From Halpernia humi (lineage in GTDB: Bacteria > Bacteroidota > Bacteroidia > Flavobacteriales > Weeksellaceae): DNA of 64,000 bases. A program made the translations under genes and the position numbers. This document shows, one piece after another, positions 25,178 to 33,982 of the stretch. The notes under the pieces are model-generated. The model did no database searches and was not told the DNA's origin. It was given only the letters and a program-made list of their open reading frames with translations. Within the stretch, counting starts at the first letter, position 1, and every line of letters starts with the position of its first letter. The DNA lies in assembly GCF_900108025.1 (NCBI RefSeq), contig NZ_FNUS01000007.1, positions 124,001 through 188,000 of the forward strand, written 5' to 3'.

Positions 25178-25900
25178 ATGACTGCTACACAAAATAAAAT
25201 TTTACAATTTGAAGATTTAGGGTTAATGGATTATCAAAAGGCATTTGATTATCAGGAAAATCTAATGCAGTCTATTATTAAACAAAAATTATATAATCGT
25301 GACAGAACCGATGGAAATTTTGAGGAAACTTCAAATTTTTTATTATTTGTAGAACATCCGCATGTTTACACGCTAGGAAAATCTGGTGATGAACATAATA
25401 TGCTTGCAAATGCCGATAAATTAAAGGAAATTGATGCTACATTTGTGAAAACAAATCGTGGCGGTGATATTACCTATCACGGTTTCGGGCAGTTGGTGGG
25501 CTATCCTATTTTAGATTTAGATAATTTTAAATCTGATATTCACCTTTATATGCGAAATCTGGAGGAAGTGATTATCAGAACTATTGCAGAATATGGTTTA
25601 AAAGGCGAACGCTCTGAAGGTGAAACTGGCGTTTGGCTGGATGTTGGAAAACCTTATGCTAGAAAAATTTGCGCTTTGGGTGTAAAAACTTCGAAATGGG
25701 TAACAATGCACGGTTTTGCGCTAAATGTAAATACGAATTTAAAATATTTCGATTACATAATCGCTTGCGGAATAAAGGACAAAGGCGTTACATCGCTCAA
25801 AGCAGAGCGCGAAAAAGAATTTTCTGCCCAAGAAATTGTTGAATTAAAAAATAAAATTAAAAAACATTTTGAGGAAGTGTTTGAAGCAGAAATACTTTAA
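25178..25900 (+). CDS. lipB: lipoyl(octanoyl) transferase
   Basis: Moves octanoyl groups from acyl carrier protein to lipoyl domains. The 240-residue protein shows the family motif RGGDITYHGFGQLVGYPI (about 89-106), the catalytic lysine in KICALGVKTSKWVTMHGFALN, and the cysteine of the Cys/Lys dyad in IIACGIKDKGVTSL. It lies 138 nt upstream of a gene for a lipoylated E2 subunit, so enzyme and substrate are neighbours. E2 has its own promoter box. Confidence 0.95.
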   Translation: MTATQNKILQFEDLGLMDYQKAFDYQENLMQSIIKQKLYNRDRTDGNFEETSNFLLFVEHPHVYTLGKSGDEHNMLANADKLKEIDATFVKTNRGGDITYHGFGQLVGYPILDLDNFKSDIHLYMRNLEEVIIRTIAEYGLKGERSEGETGVWLDVGKPYARKICALGVKTSKWVTMHGFALNVNTNLKYFDYIIACGIKDKGVTSLKAEREKEFSAQEIVELKNKIKKHFEEVFEAEIL

Positions 25901-26011
25901 TTCTGAAAATAATCTCAATATCTATTTTTCTTTTTGAACTTATTTCATAATTATAATATGTTCAAAAATTATATCTAAAAATTATTAATCCAACAATTAA
26001 TATATTTTTTT

Positions 26012-26019
26012 TATCTTTG
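26012..26019 (+). promoter_or_regulatory. -7 box upstream of the E2 gene
   Basis: TATCTTTG is a perfect TANNTTTG match, 20 nt before the E2 start codon. Confidence 0.6.
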
Positions 26020-26038
26020 TATAAATCATAAAATTAAA

Positions 26039-27367
26039 ATGGCAGAATATAAATTATTACTTCCGTCAATGGGAGAAGGCGTAATGGAAGCTACGATTAT
26101 CGACTGGCTTTTCACTGAAGGCGATCAAGTAAATGAAGATGATTCTGTTGTAGAAATTGCGACCGATAAAGTAGATTCTGATGTTCCGACGCCAGTTTCG
26201 GGGAAAATCATCAAAATTCTAAAGCAAAAAGATGATGTTGCTAAAGTCGGTGAAGCGATTGCTATTTTAGAAACAGAAGGTGCAAATTCTGCCGAAAAAC
26301 CTTCTGAAAATACAGTTGATATAAATATTGATGAAAATTCTGATGTCGTAAAAGGCCTAGAAGAAGCAATTAATGCTTCTATGTCGGAAACTGGAAGTAA
26401 TGCGCAAATTACTGAAAACGCTGGTTTTCTTTCACCTTTAGTAAAATCTATAGTCGAGCAAGAAAATATTTCCAATCAAGAGTTAGAAAGCATCAATGGA
26501 ACTGGTTTGGAAGGTAGAATTACTAAAGAAGATATTTTAGATTTTGTCGCCAAGCGTGGAAATTCTAAAGGCGAAAATACAACTCAAGAAAAACCACAAA
26601 CTGTCTCTATACCTGCTCCTACTCCACCAATTCCGTCTGCTCCTGTTAAAGTGAATGCTGGTGATGAAGTGATACAAATGGATCGTGTTCGAAAAATTAT
26701 TGCCGATGCAATGGTCAATAGCAAGCGCATTTCACCGCACGTAACATCGTTTATAGAAAGTGATGTAACCAATGTGGTGCGATGGAGAAATAAACATAAA
26801 GATCTTTTAATGAAACGTGAAGGCGAAAAATTGACGTTTATGCCGATTTTCGTTCATGCTATTGTAAAAGCGATTCAAGATTTCCCGATGATAAATGTGT
26901 CTGTGGACGGTGATAAAATTATCAAGAAAAAAAATATCAACATTGGAATGGCAACGGCGCTTCCTGATGGAAATTTAATAGTTCCGGTTATTAAAAATGC
27001 TGATCAACTTTCACTTTTAGGTTTAACTAAAGCGATTAACGATTTGGCTTATAGAGCGAGAAATAAAAAATTAAAACCAGAAGACACACAAGGCGCAACT
27101 TACACCATTTCTAACGTGGGCGGTTTCGGAAATCTTATGGGAACGCCAATTATTCCGCAGCCACAAGTTGCGATTTTAGCAGTTGGTGCAATTGTGAAAA
27201 AACCAGCGGTTTTAGAAACCAAAGATGGAGACGTGATTGCCATTAGAAGTTTGATGTTTATGTCGCATTCTTACGATCATCGTGTTGTTGATGGTTCTTT
27301 AGGCGGTATGTTTTTAAAACATGTTCACGATTATTTAGAAAATTGGGATTTAGAAACTGAAATTTAA
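26039..27367 (+). CDS. 2-oxoacid dehydrogenase complex dihydrolipoyl acyltransferase (E2)
   Basis: A 442-residue E2 core subunit. The N-terminal lipoyl domain has the modified lysine in EIATDKVDSDVPTP (about 43). A flexible acidic linker follows, then the E1/E3-binding domain (LSPLVKSIVEQ to GRITKEDILDFV, about 125-168). The Pro-rich linker PAPTPPIPSAP precedes the acyltransferase domain, whose catalytic MSHSYDHRVVDGSLGG is near 410. The branched-chain 2-oxoacid or a 2-oxoisovalerate-type complex is the best guess. Pyruvate or 2-oxoglutarate cannot be excluded, as no E1 or E3 gene is adjacent. A terminator follows. Confidence 0.9.
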   Translation: MAEYKLLLPSMGEGVMEATIIDWLFTEGDQVNEDDSVVEIATDKVDSDVPTPVSGKIIKILKQKDDVAKVGEAIAILETEGANSAEKPSENTVDINIDENSDVVKGLEEAINASMSETGSNAQITENAGFLSPLVKSIVEQENISNQELESINGTGLEGRITKEDILDFVAKRGNSKGENTTQEKPQTVSIPAPTPPIPSAPVKVNAGDEVIQMDRVRKIIADAMVNSKRISPHVTSFIESDVTNVVRWRNKHKDLLMKREGEKLTFMPIFVHAIVKAIQDFPMINVSVDGDKIIKKKNINIGMATALPDGNLIVPVIKNADQLSLLGLTKAINDLAYRARNKKLKPEDTQGATYTISNVGGFGNLMGTPIIPQPQVAILAVGAIVKKPAVLETKDGDVIAIRSLMFMSHSYDHRVVDGSLGGMFLKHVHDYLENWDLETEI

Positions 27368-27376
27368 AACTTTAAA

Positions 27377-27404
27377 GCCTTCACAAATTGTGAAGGTTTT
27401 TTTA
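27377..27404 (+). terminator. intrinsic terminator after the E2 gene
   Basis: CCTTCAC (27378-27384) pairs with GTGAAGG (27390-27396) around AAATT and is followed by a run of seven T residues. It isolates the E2 gene from gamma-glutamyltransferase. Confidence 0.8.
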
Positions 27405-27425
27405 TTTTTTTTACATTCAAACTAT

Positions 27426-27433
27426 TATATTTG
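27426..27433 (+). promoter_or_regulatory. -7 box of the gamma-glutamyltransferase gene
   Basis: TATATTTG matches TANNTTTG. It lies 16 nt before the ATG at 27449 and overlaps an upstream in-frame ATG at 27431, which rules that ATG out as the start. Confidence 0.65.
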
Positions 27434-27448
27434 TTAAAAATCTTCATT

Positions 27449-29131
27449 ATGAAAAAATACTTTATTTTTTTAATTGTTTTTAGCCAAATTTTATCTGCAC
27501 AATTCAAAGATTTTAACACTATAAAAGAAGTTGAAGTTCGCAATAAAGGTTTGGTGGTTTCCGCTCATCCTTTGGCAAGTGAAGTCGGCGCACAAATTTT
27601 AAAAAAAGGTGGAAATGCCTTTGATGCTGTAATTGCAACACAATTGGCATTAGCAGTCGTTTATCCGCATGCGGGCAATATTGGCGGTGGTGGATTTTTA
27701 GTAGGCTACAAAAATGGAGAAAAATTTACTTTGGATTATCGGGAAACGGCGCCAGAAAGAGCATCTGCAGATATGTATTTGGACGCAAAAGGCAACGCAA
27801 ATACAGATTTATCACAAAACGGAAGATTAGCAGTTGGCGTTCCAGGCTCGGTTTCGGGTTTTTTTGCAACATTAAAATATGCAAAGTTACCGATGAAAGA
27901 ATTAATTCAACCTGCAATAGATTTAGCCGAAAAAGGCTTTGCAATAACAGCCAAGCAAGCTTCCTTATTAAACGAAACGAAGGCAGATTTTTTGAAGCAT
28001 AATAAAAATAAAATCGCTTTTGTAAACGAAAAACCATGGAAAGCAGGCGATTTATTAATTCAAAAAGAATTGGCAAATACTTTAAAAAGAATACGAGATT
28101 TTGGCGAAAAAGGCTTTTATGAAGGTGAAACTGCAAAAGCAATAGTTGCAGAAATGAAGCGTGGAAATGGCATTATTACTTTAGATGATTTAAAAAACTA
28201 TAAAACAAAAGCAAGAAAACCTATGGTTTTCGACTATAAAGGAAACGAAATAGTTTCAATGGGTTTGCCATCAAGCGGCGGGATTCTTTTAGCACAAATG
28301 CTGAAAATGAGCGGTTACCAAAATCTTGAAAAATTTCAGCAAAATTCTGTGCAAGCCGTTCAACCAATGGTGGAAGCAGAAAGACGTGCTTACGCAGACC
28401 GAGCAGAATATATGGGCGATCCTGATTTTATAAAAGACCAAACTGCTAAATTAATTTCTGATGACTATCTTAAAAATCGTTGGAAATCTTATAATCCTGA
28501 AAGAGCAACGCCGAGTTCTGAAGTAGGAACTATTATTTCTCAACCTGCTGAATCTACAGAGACAACACATATTTGTATCATTGATAAAGACGGAAATGCC
28601 GCTTCTGTAACAACGACTTTAAATGGTTTATATGGAAGTAAAGTTGTGGTTTCTGGCGCAGGCTTTTTCTTAAATAATGAGATGGATGATTTCTCTGTAA
28701 AACCTGGCGTTCCGAATATGTACGGCGCAGTTGGAGGCAAGGCAAACGCCATCCAACCAGGGAAAAGAATGCTGAGTTCTATGACGCCTACTCTAGTTTT
28801 AAAAAATGGAAAAATTTTAATGGTAGTAGGAACGCCTGGTGGAACGACCATTCCAACGTCTGTTTACCAATCTATTGTAGATGTTATTGATTTTAAAATG
28901 GACGCAAACCTTTCTATAAATTCTCCAAAATTCCACCACCAATGGTTGCCAGAAGTAGTTTTTGTTGAAAAAGATTTTCCTGAAAGCACCATTAATTCTT
29001 TAGAAAAAATGAATTATAAAGTTGAAAAAAGAGATAAAATTGGAAGAACAGAAATGATATTATTAAATGCTGATGGCAGCACTTCTGCCGTTGCTGATGG
29101 GCGCGGCGATGATTCTGTGGGTGTTGAGTAG
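27449..29131 (+). CDS. ggt: gamma-glutamyltransferase, exported
   Basis: Cleaves gamma-glutamyl bonds such as that of glutathione, outside the cytoplasm. The product is 560 residues. The signal peptide is MKKYFIFLIVFSQILSAQ. The N-terminal-nucleophile fold has GGNAFDAVIATQLALAVVYP (about 52-71), NIGGGGFLVG and the autoprocessing threonine in ESTETTHICI (about 366-375), where the chain splits into large and small subunits. A GGTTIPTSVYQSIVDV stretch follows in the small subunit. The start at 27449 is set by the promoter box and the signal peptide. A palindromic repeat follows the stop. Confidence 0.95.
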   Translation: MKKYFIFLIVFSQILSAQFKDFNTIKEVEVRNKGLVVSAHPLASEVGAQILKKGGNAFDAVIATQLALAVVYPHAGNIGGGGFLVGYKNGEKFTLDYRETAPERASADMYLDAKGNANTDLSQNGRLAVGVPGSVSGFFATLKYAKLPMKELIQPAIDLAEKGFAITAKQASLLNETKADFLKHNKNKIAFVNEKPWKAGDLLIQKELANTLKRIRDFGEKGFYEGETAKAIVAEMKRGNGIITLDDLKNYKTKARKPMVFDYKGNEIVSMGLPSSGGILLAQMLKMSGYQNLEKFQQNSVQAVQPMVEAERRAYADRAEYMGDPDFIKDQTAKLISDDYLKNRWKSYNPERATPSSEVGTIISQPAESTETTHICIIDKDGNAASVTTTLNGLYGSKVVVSGAGFFLNNEMDDFSVKPGVPNMYGAVGGKANAIQPGKRMLSSMTPTLVLKNGKILMVVGTPGGTTIPTSVYQSIVDVIDFKMDANLSINSPKFHHQWLPEVVFVEKDFPESTINSLEKMNYKVEKRDKIGRTEMILLNADGSTSAVADGRGDDSVGVE

Positions 29132-29150
29132 GATAATTTAAGTAAAAAAG

Positions 29151-29222
29151 TCTCGCAGATTTATTAGATTTCGCAGATTTCATTTTTATTGAAAACCTTT
29201 TGAACCTTATAAATCTGCGAGA
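29151..29222. repeat. palindromic repeat between ggt and the carotenoid cluster
   Basis: TCTCGCAGATTTAT (29151-29164) and ATAAATCTGCGAGA (29209-29222) are perfect 14-nt inverted repeats with an inner half-copy TTTCGCAGATTT at 29169-29180. It lies between two convergent genes (ggt ends at 29131, the SRPBCC gene at 29230) and can act as a bidirectional terminator. Confidence 0.75.
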
Positions 29223-29229
29223 AATAATT

Positions 29230-29718
29230 TTAAGGCTTAGAAAAATAGGCTTCCAAAATATTAAACCGACTTTCAAAAATAAACTTCACTTTATTTAAAA
29301 CTATTTTTCCAGCGATTAAGTCTCCAATAGTGCCCAACGGCATTTTAAAGTTAAGTAAGTCTATCATTAAAGTTTCAGTTTCTGATATTTTTTTGAAATG
29401 ATGCTCGTGGTGCCACATTGCGTAAGGCCCGAAACGTTGTTCATCTACAAAAAACTCTTTGTCTTTTAATTGTGTAATTTCCGTCACCCAATTAGATTTT
29501 ACAAAGGGTAAAATGCCAATTTTATAGGTAATAATTTGCCCTGGATACGTTTTATCTGGAGGATTATTGGTGATGTTAAATTTCATTTCGGCGGGTGTAA
29601 TTTTGTCTAAATTTTTTGGTGTAGAGAAAAAATCCCAAGCTTGATCCAAACCGATTGGCAAAACCTGCTCCGAGGTAAGCGTGTAAATTCCTGATTGTTT
29701 TTTGATATCTAATTTCAT
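29230..29718 (-). CDS. SRPBCC-fold ligand-binding protein
   Basis: A 162-residue cytoplasmic START/SRPBCC-type protein: LPIGLDQAWDFFSTPKNLDKITPAEMKFNI at the N-terminal half, RFGPYAMWHHEHHF in the middle, and a C-terminal helix. It lies at the distal end of the carotenoid genes, 93 nt beyond the cyclase gene. It has its own -7 box (TAATTTTG on the minus strand, 29746-29753). I start at 29718 because the more upstream ATG at 29748 lies inside that box. Proteins of this type recur in flavobacterial light-stress loci; the ligand is unknown. Confidence 0.8.
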   Translation of the reverse strand: MKLDIKKQSGIYTLTSEQVLPIGLDQAWDFFSTPKNLDKITPAEMKFNITNNPPDKTYPGQIITYKIGILPFVKSNWVTEITQLKDKEFFVDEQRFGPYAMWHHEHHFKKISETETLMIDLLNFKMPLGTIGDLIAGKIVLNKVKFIFESRFNILEAYFSKP

Positions 29719-29745
29719 TTTTTGAATTCTATTTTTTTTTGTGGT

Positions 29746-29753
29746 CAAAATTA
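29746..29753 (-). promoter_or_regulatory. -7 box of the SRPBCC gene
   Basis: Minus-strand TAATTTTG, 27 nt before the chosen start at 29718. It excludes the upstream alternative start. Confidence 0.5.
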
Positions 29754-29811
29754 ATCGCCGAATATTCTAAATATTTATCGAGGATTTTCTTAAGGCCTTT
29801 TTTATTTATTT

Positions 29812-30507
29812 TTAAGTGATGTTCCACTTCTTTTTCAAATATTCAAAGACCAGCAAAATACCGTACATTAAAGAAAAACAGTAAAAGGAATCTTCTAAAG
29901 GCATCGTTCCTACTCTATAGCCTAAAATTTCTGCGCTATTGTAATACACAACCGGATTTTCTGAATAAGCGCCCGTCAAAGCATTATTAACAAAGAAAAA
30001 CGGAATATAAATGATAACAAAACTTAAGTAAAAACGCTGTGCATATTTAAATTTAAAAATCAATTGCATTAGCATTAACAATGAAAATAAACCAAAACTG
30101 CAAAAAGTGTAAATTTTATCTGTGTGAGAAACTGCGATAAAAAGTGAGAAACCAAATAAAATTGAGGTAATAATATAGGTGGCTTTTCGAGATAATTCGG
30201 GCTTTGGAAAAAAATATAATAGTGAATAATGAATAAAAAGGCTTGAATAGGGAATTAATAAAAAGAATAACCATTCTTCTAAAGGCAATTTAAAAATGTA
30301 AATGCCAAGTAAATATTGCGCACTAAAACCCCAAACATTCTGATAAGTGAAATAAATATCCCACGCGAGAAAAAACAAGCCTACTAAAATAATTGCGCTG
30401 AAAAATGGCTTCCAAAAGCGAATGAAATGCATCATTTTTCGCTCAAAACTGAACGCAAAAGGGATTAAAAAAGAAAAAATATCCAGAAGAATGTAGTAAT
30501 AGTTCAT
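29812..30507 (-). CDS. crtY: lycopene beta-cyclase, CrtYcd-type integral membrane protein
   Basis: Closes the ends of lycopene to beta-rings. The 231-residue protein is two tandem lycopene-cyclase domains, each with about three helices and a conserved acidic motif: PLEEWLFFLLIPY (about 75-87) and PLEDSFYCF (about 204-212). This matches the fused c/d type known in Bacteroidetes and archaea and is unrelated to FAD-dependent CrtY. It follows crtZ by 2 nt. Confidence 0.88.
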   Translation of the reverse strand: MNYYYILLDIFSFLIPFAFSFERKMMHFIRFWKPFFSAIILVGLFFLAWDIYFTYQNVWGFSAQYLLGIYIFKLPLEEWLFFLLIPYSSLFIHYSLLYFFPKPELSRKATYIITSILFGFSLFIAVSHTDKIYTFCSFGLFSLLMLMQLIFKFKYAQRFYLSFVIIYIPFFFVNNALTGAYSENPVVYYNSAEILGYRVGTMPLEDSFYCFSLMYGILLVFEYLKKKWNIT

Positions 30508-30509
30508 TG

Positions 30510-30959
30510 CTACATTTTAAAATATTTTAGGGGCACATAAAGCATTCCGAAACATTCGCCGTCTTCTTTGCCAAGATGTTTATGGTGAATTTTATGTGCT
30601 TTTCGCAAGCCTCGCAAATAATAATTATTGGTTTTATCAAACCATTTGAAACGGCGATGAATCAATACATCGTGTACTAAAAAATATGCAATTCCGTAAA
30701 AAAGTATGCCTAAACCGATAAAAAATAAATAATTTATTCCTCCTCGCGTTCCGAACCAGAAGAGCAAAATACTGGGAATTGCACCAACCACAAAGAAAAA
30801 ATCATTTTTCTCAAAAACATGGGGATAGCCGGGTTGATGATGATCTTCGTGAAAATACCATCCAAAACCATGCATCACATATTTATGGGTAAGCCAAGTT
30901 GCTACTTCCATCAATGCAAAAACTGCAATCGTAAGTAAAATATAAAATATAATCTGCAT
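30510..30959 (-). CDS. crtZ: beta-carotene hydroxylase
   Basis: A di-iron membrane hydroxylase that adds 3-hydroxyls to beta-carotene, giving zeaxanthin. The 149 residues carry the histidine clusters HKYVMH (25-30), HEDHH (37-41), H-x4-H (HDVLIH near 115) and HKIHHKH near 132, plus about four membrane segments. It sits 4 nt downstream of the small exported protein gene and 2 nt upstream of the cyclase gene. With crtI, crtB and the cyclase, the predicted end product is zeaxanthin unless other tailoring genes lie elsewhere. Confidence 0.93.
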   Translation of the reverse strand: MQIIFYILLTIAVFALMEVATWLTHKYVMHGFGWYFHEDHHQPGYPHVFEKNDFFFVVGAIPSILLFWFGTRGGINYLFFIGLGILFYGIAYFLVHDVLIHRRFKWFDKTNNYYLRGLRKAHKIHHKHLGKEDGECFGMLYVPLKYFKM

Positions 30960-30963
30960 TTTT

Positions 30964-31422
30964 TTAATTTTTTAAAAAGCCATCAATTTGCTTCACTAAA
31001 GTCAAATCTTTAGAATTCTTATAATTTTCTTCAATAAATTTCTTGTCCTCTACAATATTTTTGTTGTAGCCTAAAAAACTTGGCATTTCAACTTGGCAAG
31101 TGTAGCGCATAAACCGAATCTCTAGATTATTGGGTGCTTTTGCAACAGCAGACTCCAAATATTTTTTACCTTTCTTAAAATAAGACATTTTCGAGAAAGG
31201 ATTGATGGCATGTTTTGCCATAAAAAAGTTGCCCACACCAATATAAGATTCATAAACTGGAGATTTCGTTTCTTGGAAATCGTGTTTTGCTTTTGCCAAA
31301 AATTGCTTTGTAGCGAGTTCTGATTTCTCTGATTTTAGCATGAGATCTGTGTACTCTGTCCTACTATTTTGCGCTTCCATGAGGCCTATTACAAATATTA
31401 GTAAAAAACATATTTTTTTCAT
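30964..31422 (-). CDS. exported helical protein of unknown function in the carotenoid operon
   Basis: A 152-residue protein with a signal peptide (MKKICFLLIFVIGLMEAQ) and a mature part rich in alpha helix with TPR-like spacing (YFKKGKKYLESAVAKAPNNLEIRFMRY). The start overlaps the crtB stop by one base (TAATG), and crtZ follows by 4 nt, so it is built into the operon. It is not a known carotenoid enzyme. An accessory or scaffold role at the periplasmic face of the membrane is possible but not shown. Confidence 0.75.
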   Translation of the reverse strand: MKKICFLLIFVIGLMEAQNSRTEYTDLMLKSEKSELATKQFLAKAKHDFQETKSPVYESYIGVGNFFMAKHAINPFSKMSYFKKGKKYLESAVAKAPNNLEIRFMRYTCQVEMPSFLGYNKNIVEDKKFIEENYKNSKDLTLVKQIDGFLKN

Positions 31423-32264
31423 TAGAGCAAATTTAAGTTTTTTGTAACTAAAAGTTCACACATTAAGTACGCTTTTCTAGCATTACTCACACGTATTCTT
31501 TTGGTTAACAAAACTTTGGGCTCTGTATTTTTTATTTTTCTGAATAAATTCATATAATAGCGATAAGCCATAAAAACTGCTAATTTACTAGAAATTGGCA
31601 GCATTTTTATTCCAATTAAGGCTTGTTCGAAATCAATTGCGATATCTTTTTCTATGGTTTTTTTATCTTCTAGCGTAAAATTATTAAAATCTACACCTGG
31701 GAAATACATTCTATTTAAAACTAAAAAATCGGCTTGAATATCGCGTAAAAAATTAATTTTTTGAAAAGCGGCGCCCAAACTTTTAGCAAAAGGTTCTAGT
31801 TTTTTAAACTCATTTTTGTCTCCATTCACAAATACTGTAAGACACATAAGGCCGACTACTTCTGCGCTGCCATAAATGTAAGCATCATATTCTGCTCGAT
31901 CTTGGTAATTAATTTCACCCAAATCTTTGTACATAGAATCTATAAAAGCGTCTATTAAACTTTGATCTATTTTGTATTTTTTTACGGTTTTAGTGAAGGA
32001 GTGCAAAATAGGATTTAGAGAAATCCCTTTATTCATCGCGTCTTCATACTGATTCATAAAATCGTCCATCAATTCACGTTTCGGAAAATCGTGAAAAGTA
32101 TCTACAATTTCATCTGCAAATCTCACGAAACCATAGATATTGTAAATTGCCTCGCGAATGTCTTCCGGAAACAGCAAAATTGCCCGCGAAAATGAACTGC
32201 TGTAAGATTTCGTAACTAATTTGCTACAATTAAAACTCACTTGGTCGTGTAAATTCTGTGTCAT
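31422..32264 (-). CDS. crtB: phytoene synthase
   Basis: Head-to-head condensation of two geranylgeranyl diphosphates to phytoene. The 280-residue trans-prenyltransferase has the first Asp-rich motif in VRFADEIVDTFHD (about 47-59) and the second in LGAAFQKINFLRDIQAD (about 162-178). YSSSFSRAILLFP at the N-terminus is also typical. It lies 153 nt downstream of crtI in the same orientation and overlaps the next gene by one base. Confidence 0.94.
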   Translation of the reverse strand: MTQNLHDQVSFNCSKLVTKSYSSSFSRAILLFPEDIREAIYNIYGFVRFADEIVDTFHDFPKRELMDDFMNQYEDAMNKGISLNPILHSFTKTVKKYKIDQSLIDAFIDSMYKDLGEINYQDRAEYDAYIYGSAEVVGLMCLTVFVNGDKNEFKKLEPFAKSLGAAFQKINFLRDIQADFLVLNRMYFPGVDFNNFTLEDKKTIEKDIAIDFEQALIGIKMLPISSKLAVFMAYRYYMNLFRKIKNTEPKVLLTKRIRVSNARKAYLMCELLVTKNLNLL

Positions 32265-32417
32265 TTATTATTTATTTTCGTCATTGCAAATTATGCGAAG
32301 CGATTTTTTGCACTTTTTATTCTTAAAACTGTAAAACTTTCAAAAAACAAAGCCATTCAACTTATAAATTTTCCAACTTATATTTCAAAAATAGTCAATT
32401 CTTTTTATTATATGAAA

Positions 32418-33887
32418 TTAATTATTTTTTTCTATTCTCTTTAAAATATAATCTGTTACAACTTTACCGGAAATCAACGCTGGCGGCACACCAGGCCCAG
32501 GAACAGTTAATTGACCAGTATAAAATAGATTTTTTAACTTTTTATTGTCTATCTGGGGTCTTAAAATAGAAGTTTGCATCAGTGTGTTTGCTAATCCATA
32601 AGCATTTCCACGACAAGAATGATACCTTTCTTTAAAATCTTGTACGCCAAAACTTCTTTTAAATAAAACGTGTGGTTTTAGATCTTCACCCGTATTTTCT
32701 TTAATTCTATCTAATATTAAATTAAAGTAATGCTCATGAATTTCTTCAGATTCTTCCAAATCTACAGCGACGGGAATTAAAAAAAACCCAACTTCTTTTC
32801 CATCTGGTGCCAAATCTAAATCGGTTATACTAGAAAAGTTTGCATAAAACAGAGGTTTCACCGGCAATTTTGGTTCATCGTAAATATCTTCCGAATGTTT
32901 TTCAAAATCAGTATCAAAAAATAAATTATGATGTTGCAAACTATCTACTTTCTTATCGAAAGCGACATAATATAAAAAGGAAGAGGGCGCAAATACTTTC
33001 TTTTGCCAATAATTTTCTGAATAATTTCTAAACTCCTTGTCGAGCAGTGTTTCTGTGTGTGCGTAATCTGCGCCAGAAATCATGATATCTGCGGTATAAT
33101 TTCCTTTATTTGTTCTTACATTTTTTACTTTATTTTCAGTAGTTTCTATTTTCGAAACCTCTTCATTTAAGTGAAATTCAACACCTAATTCTGTCGCTAA
33201 TTTTGCCATTCCCTTTGCAACGGCATTAAAACCGCCTTTCGGATACCAAGTTCCTAAGCCAAAATCTGCATGATTCATAAAATTATAAAAAGCAGGCGTT
33301 GCACTAGGTTTCGCGCCAAGAAATAAAACTGGAAATTCCAAAATACTTCGCAATTTGGGATTTTTAATATTTTTGCGAACGGTTTGCGATATATTTTGCA
33401 CAAAAAGTGGCAAGCGCTTCGCTGTTTCTAAACCCACCAATTCTAAAATCGATTTTCCCGGATTATAAACCAAATCTTGCATTGCAATTTCATAGTTTTT
33501 CTTGGCATCTGTCATAAATTTTCGAAGATGTTTCCCACTACCAGGCTCTATTTCTTCAAATTTTGCAATAATTTTTTCTGGCTCATCAGAAATATCTATA
33601 AAATCATCTTTACCAAAATAAACGCGATAGCTGGGTGATAATTTTTCAAGTGTGTAGTAATCTGACACCTTTTTACCGAAATCTGCAAAAAATCTTTCAA
33701 AAATATCTGGCATCCAATACCAACTCGGCCCCATATCAAATTTGAAATTTTCTTTCTCCCAAATGGAAGCACGGCCTCCTATTTGCTCATTCTTTTCTAA
33801 AACAGACACTTCAAAGCCCGCTTTGGCCATATAACAAGCTGATGCAAGAGCAGAAAAACCGGAGCCAATGATGAGTGTTTTTTTCAT
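32418..33887 (-). CDS. crtI: phytoene desaturase
   Basis: FAD-dependent conversion of phytoene to lycopene. The 489 residues open with the dinucleotide-binding motif IIGSGFSALASACYMAKAGFEV (about 5-26). They include GGRASIWEKENFKFDMGPSW, and end with the carotenoid-desaturase signature FYTGQLTVPGPGVPPALISGKV (about 455-476). It is the first gene of the carotenoid operon. A -7 box on the minus strand at 33905-33912 lies 18 nt upstream, within an inverted repeat shared with the divergent TetR gene. Confidence 0.95.
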   Translation of the reverse strand: MKKTLIIGSGFSALASACYMAKAGFEVSVLEKNEQIGGRASIWEKENFKFDMGPSWYWMPDIFERFFADFGKKVSDYYTLEKLSPSYRVYFGKDDFIDISDEPEKIIAKFEEIEPGSGKHLRKFMTDAKKNYEIAMQDLVYNPGKSILELVGLETAKRLPLFVQNISQTVRKNIKNPKLRSILEFPVLFLGAKPSATPAFYNFMNHADFGLGTWYPKGGFNAVAKGMAKLATELGVEFHLNEEVSKIETTENKVKNVRTNKGNYTADIMISGADYAHTETLLDKEFRNYSENYWQKKVFAPSSFLYYVAFDKKVDSLQHHNLFFDTDFEKHSEDIYDEPKLPVKPLFYANFSSITDLDLAPDGKEVGFFLIPVAVDLEESEEIHEHYFNLILDRIKENTGEDLKPHVLFKRSFGVQDFKERYHSCRGNAYGLANTLMQTSILRPQIDNKKLKNLFYTGQLTVPGPGVPPALISGKVVTDYILKRIEKNN

Positions 33888-33901
33888 ATAACAAATGTTT
33901 G

Positions 33902-33956
33902 GTACAAAAATATACTATTTTTAATACTTTAGAAAATATTTTTACTATTTTTGTAC
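33902..33956. promoter_or_regulatory. divergent promoter region with an 11-bp inverted repeat between crtI and tetR
   Basis: GTACAAAAATA (33902-33912) and TATTTTTGTAC (33946-33956) are perfect inverted repeats. Each contains a TANNTTTG -7 box: minus strand at 33905-33912 towards crtI, plus strand at 33946-33953 towards the TetR gene. The regulator could bind between or over them and control both sides. Confidence 0.6.
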
Positions 33957-33982
33957 TTTAATTAATTAAAAAAATTATTAAA

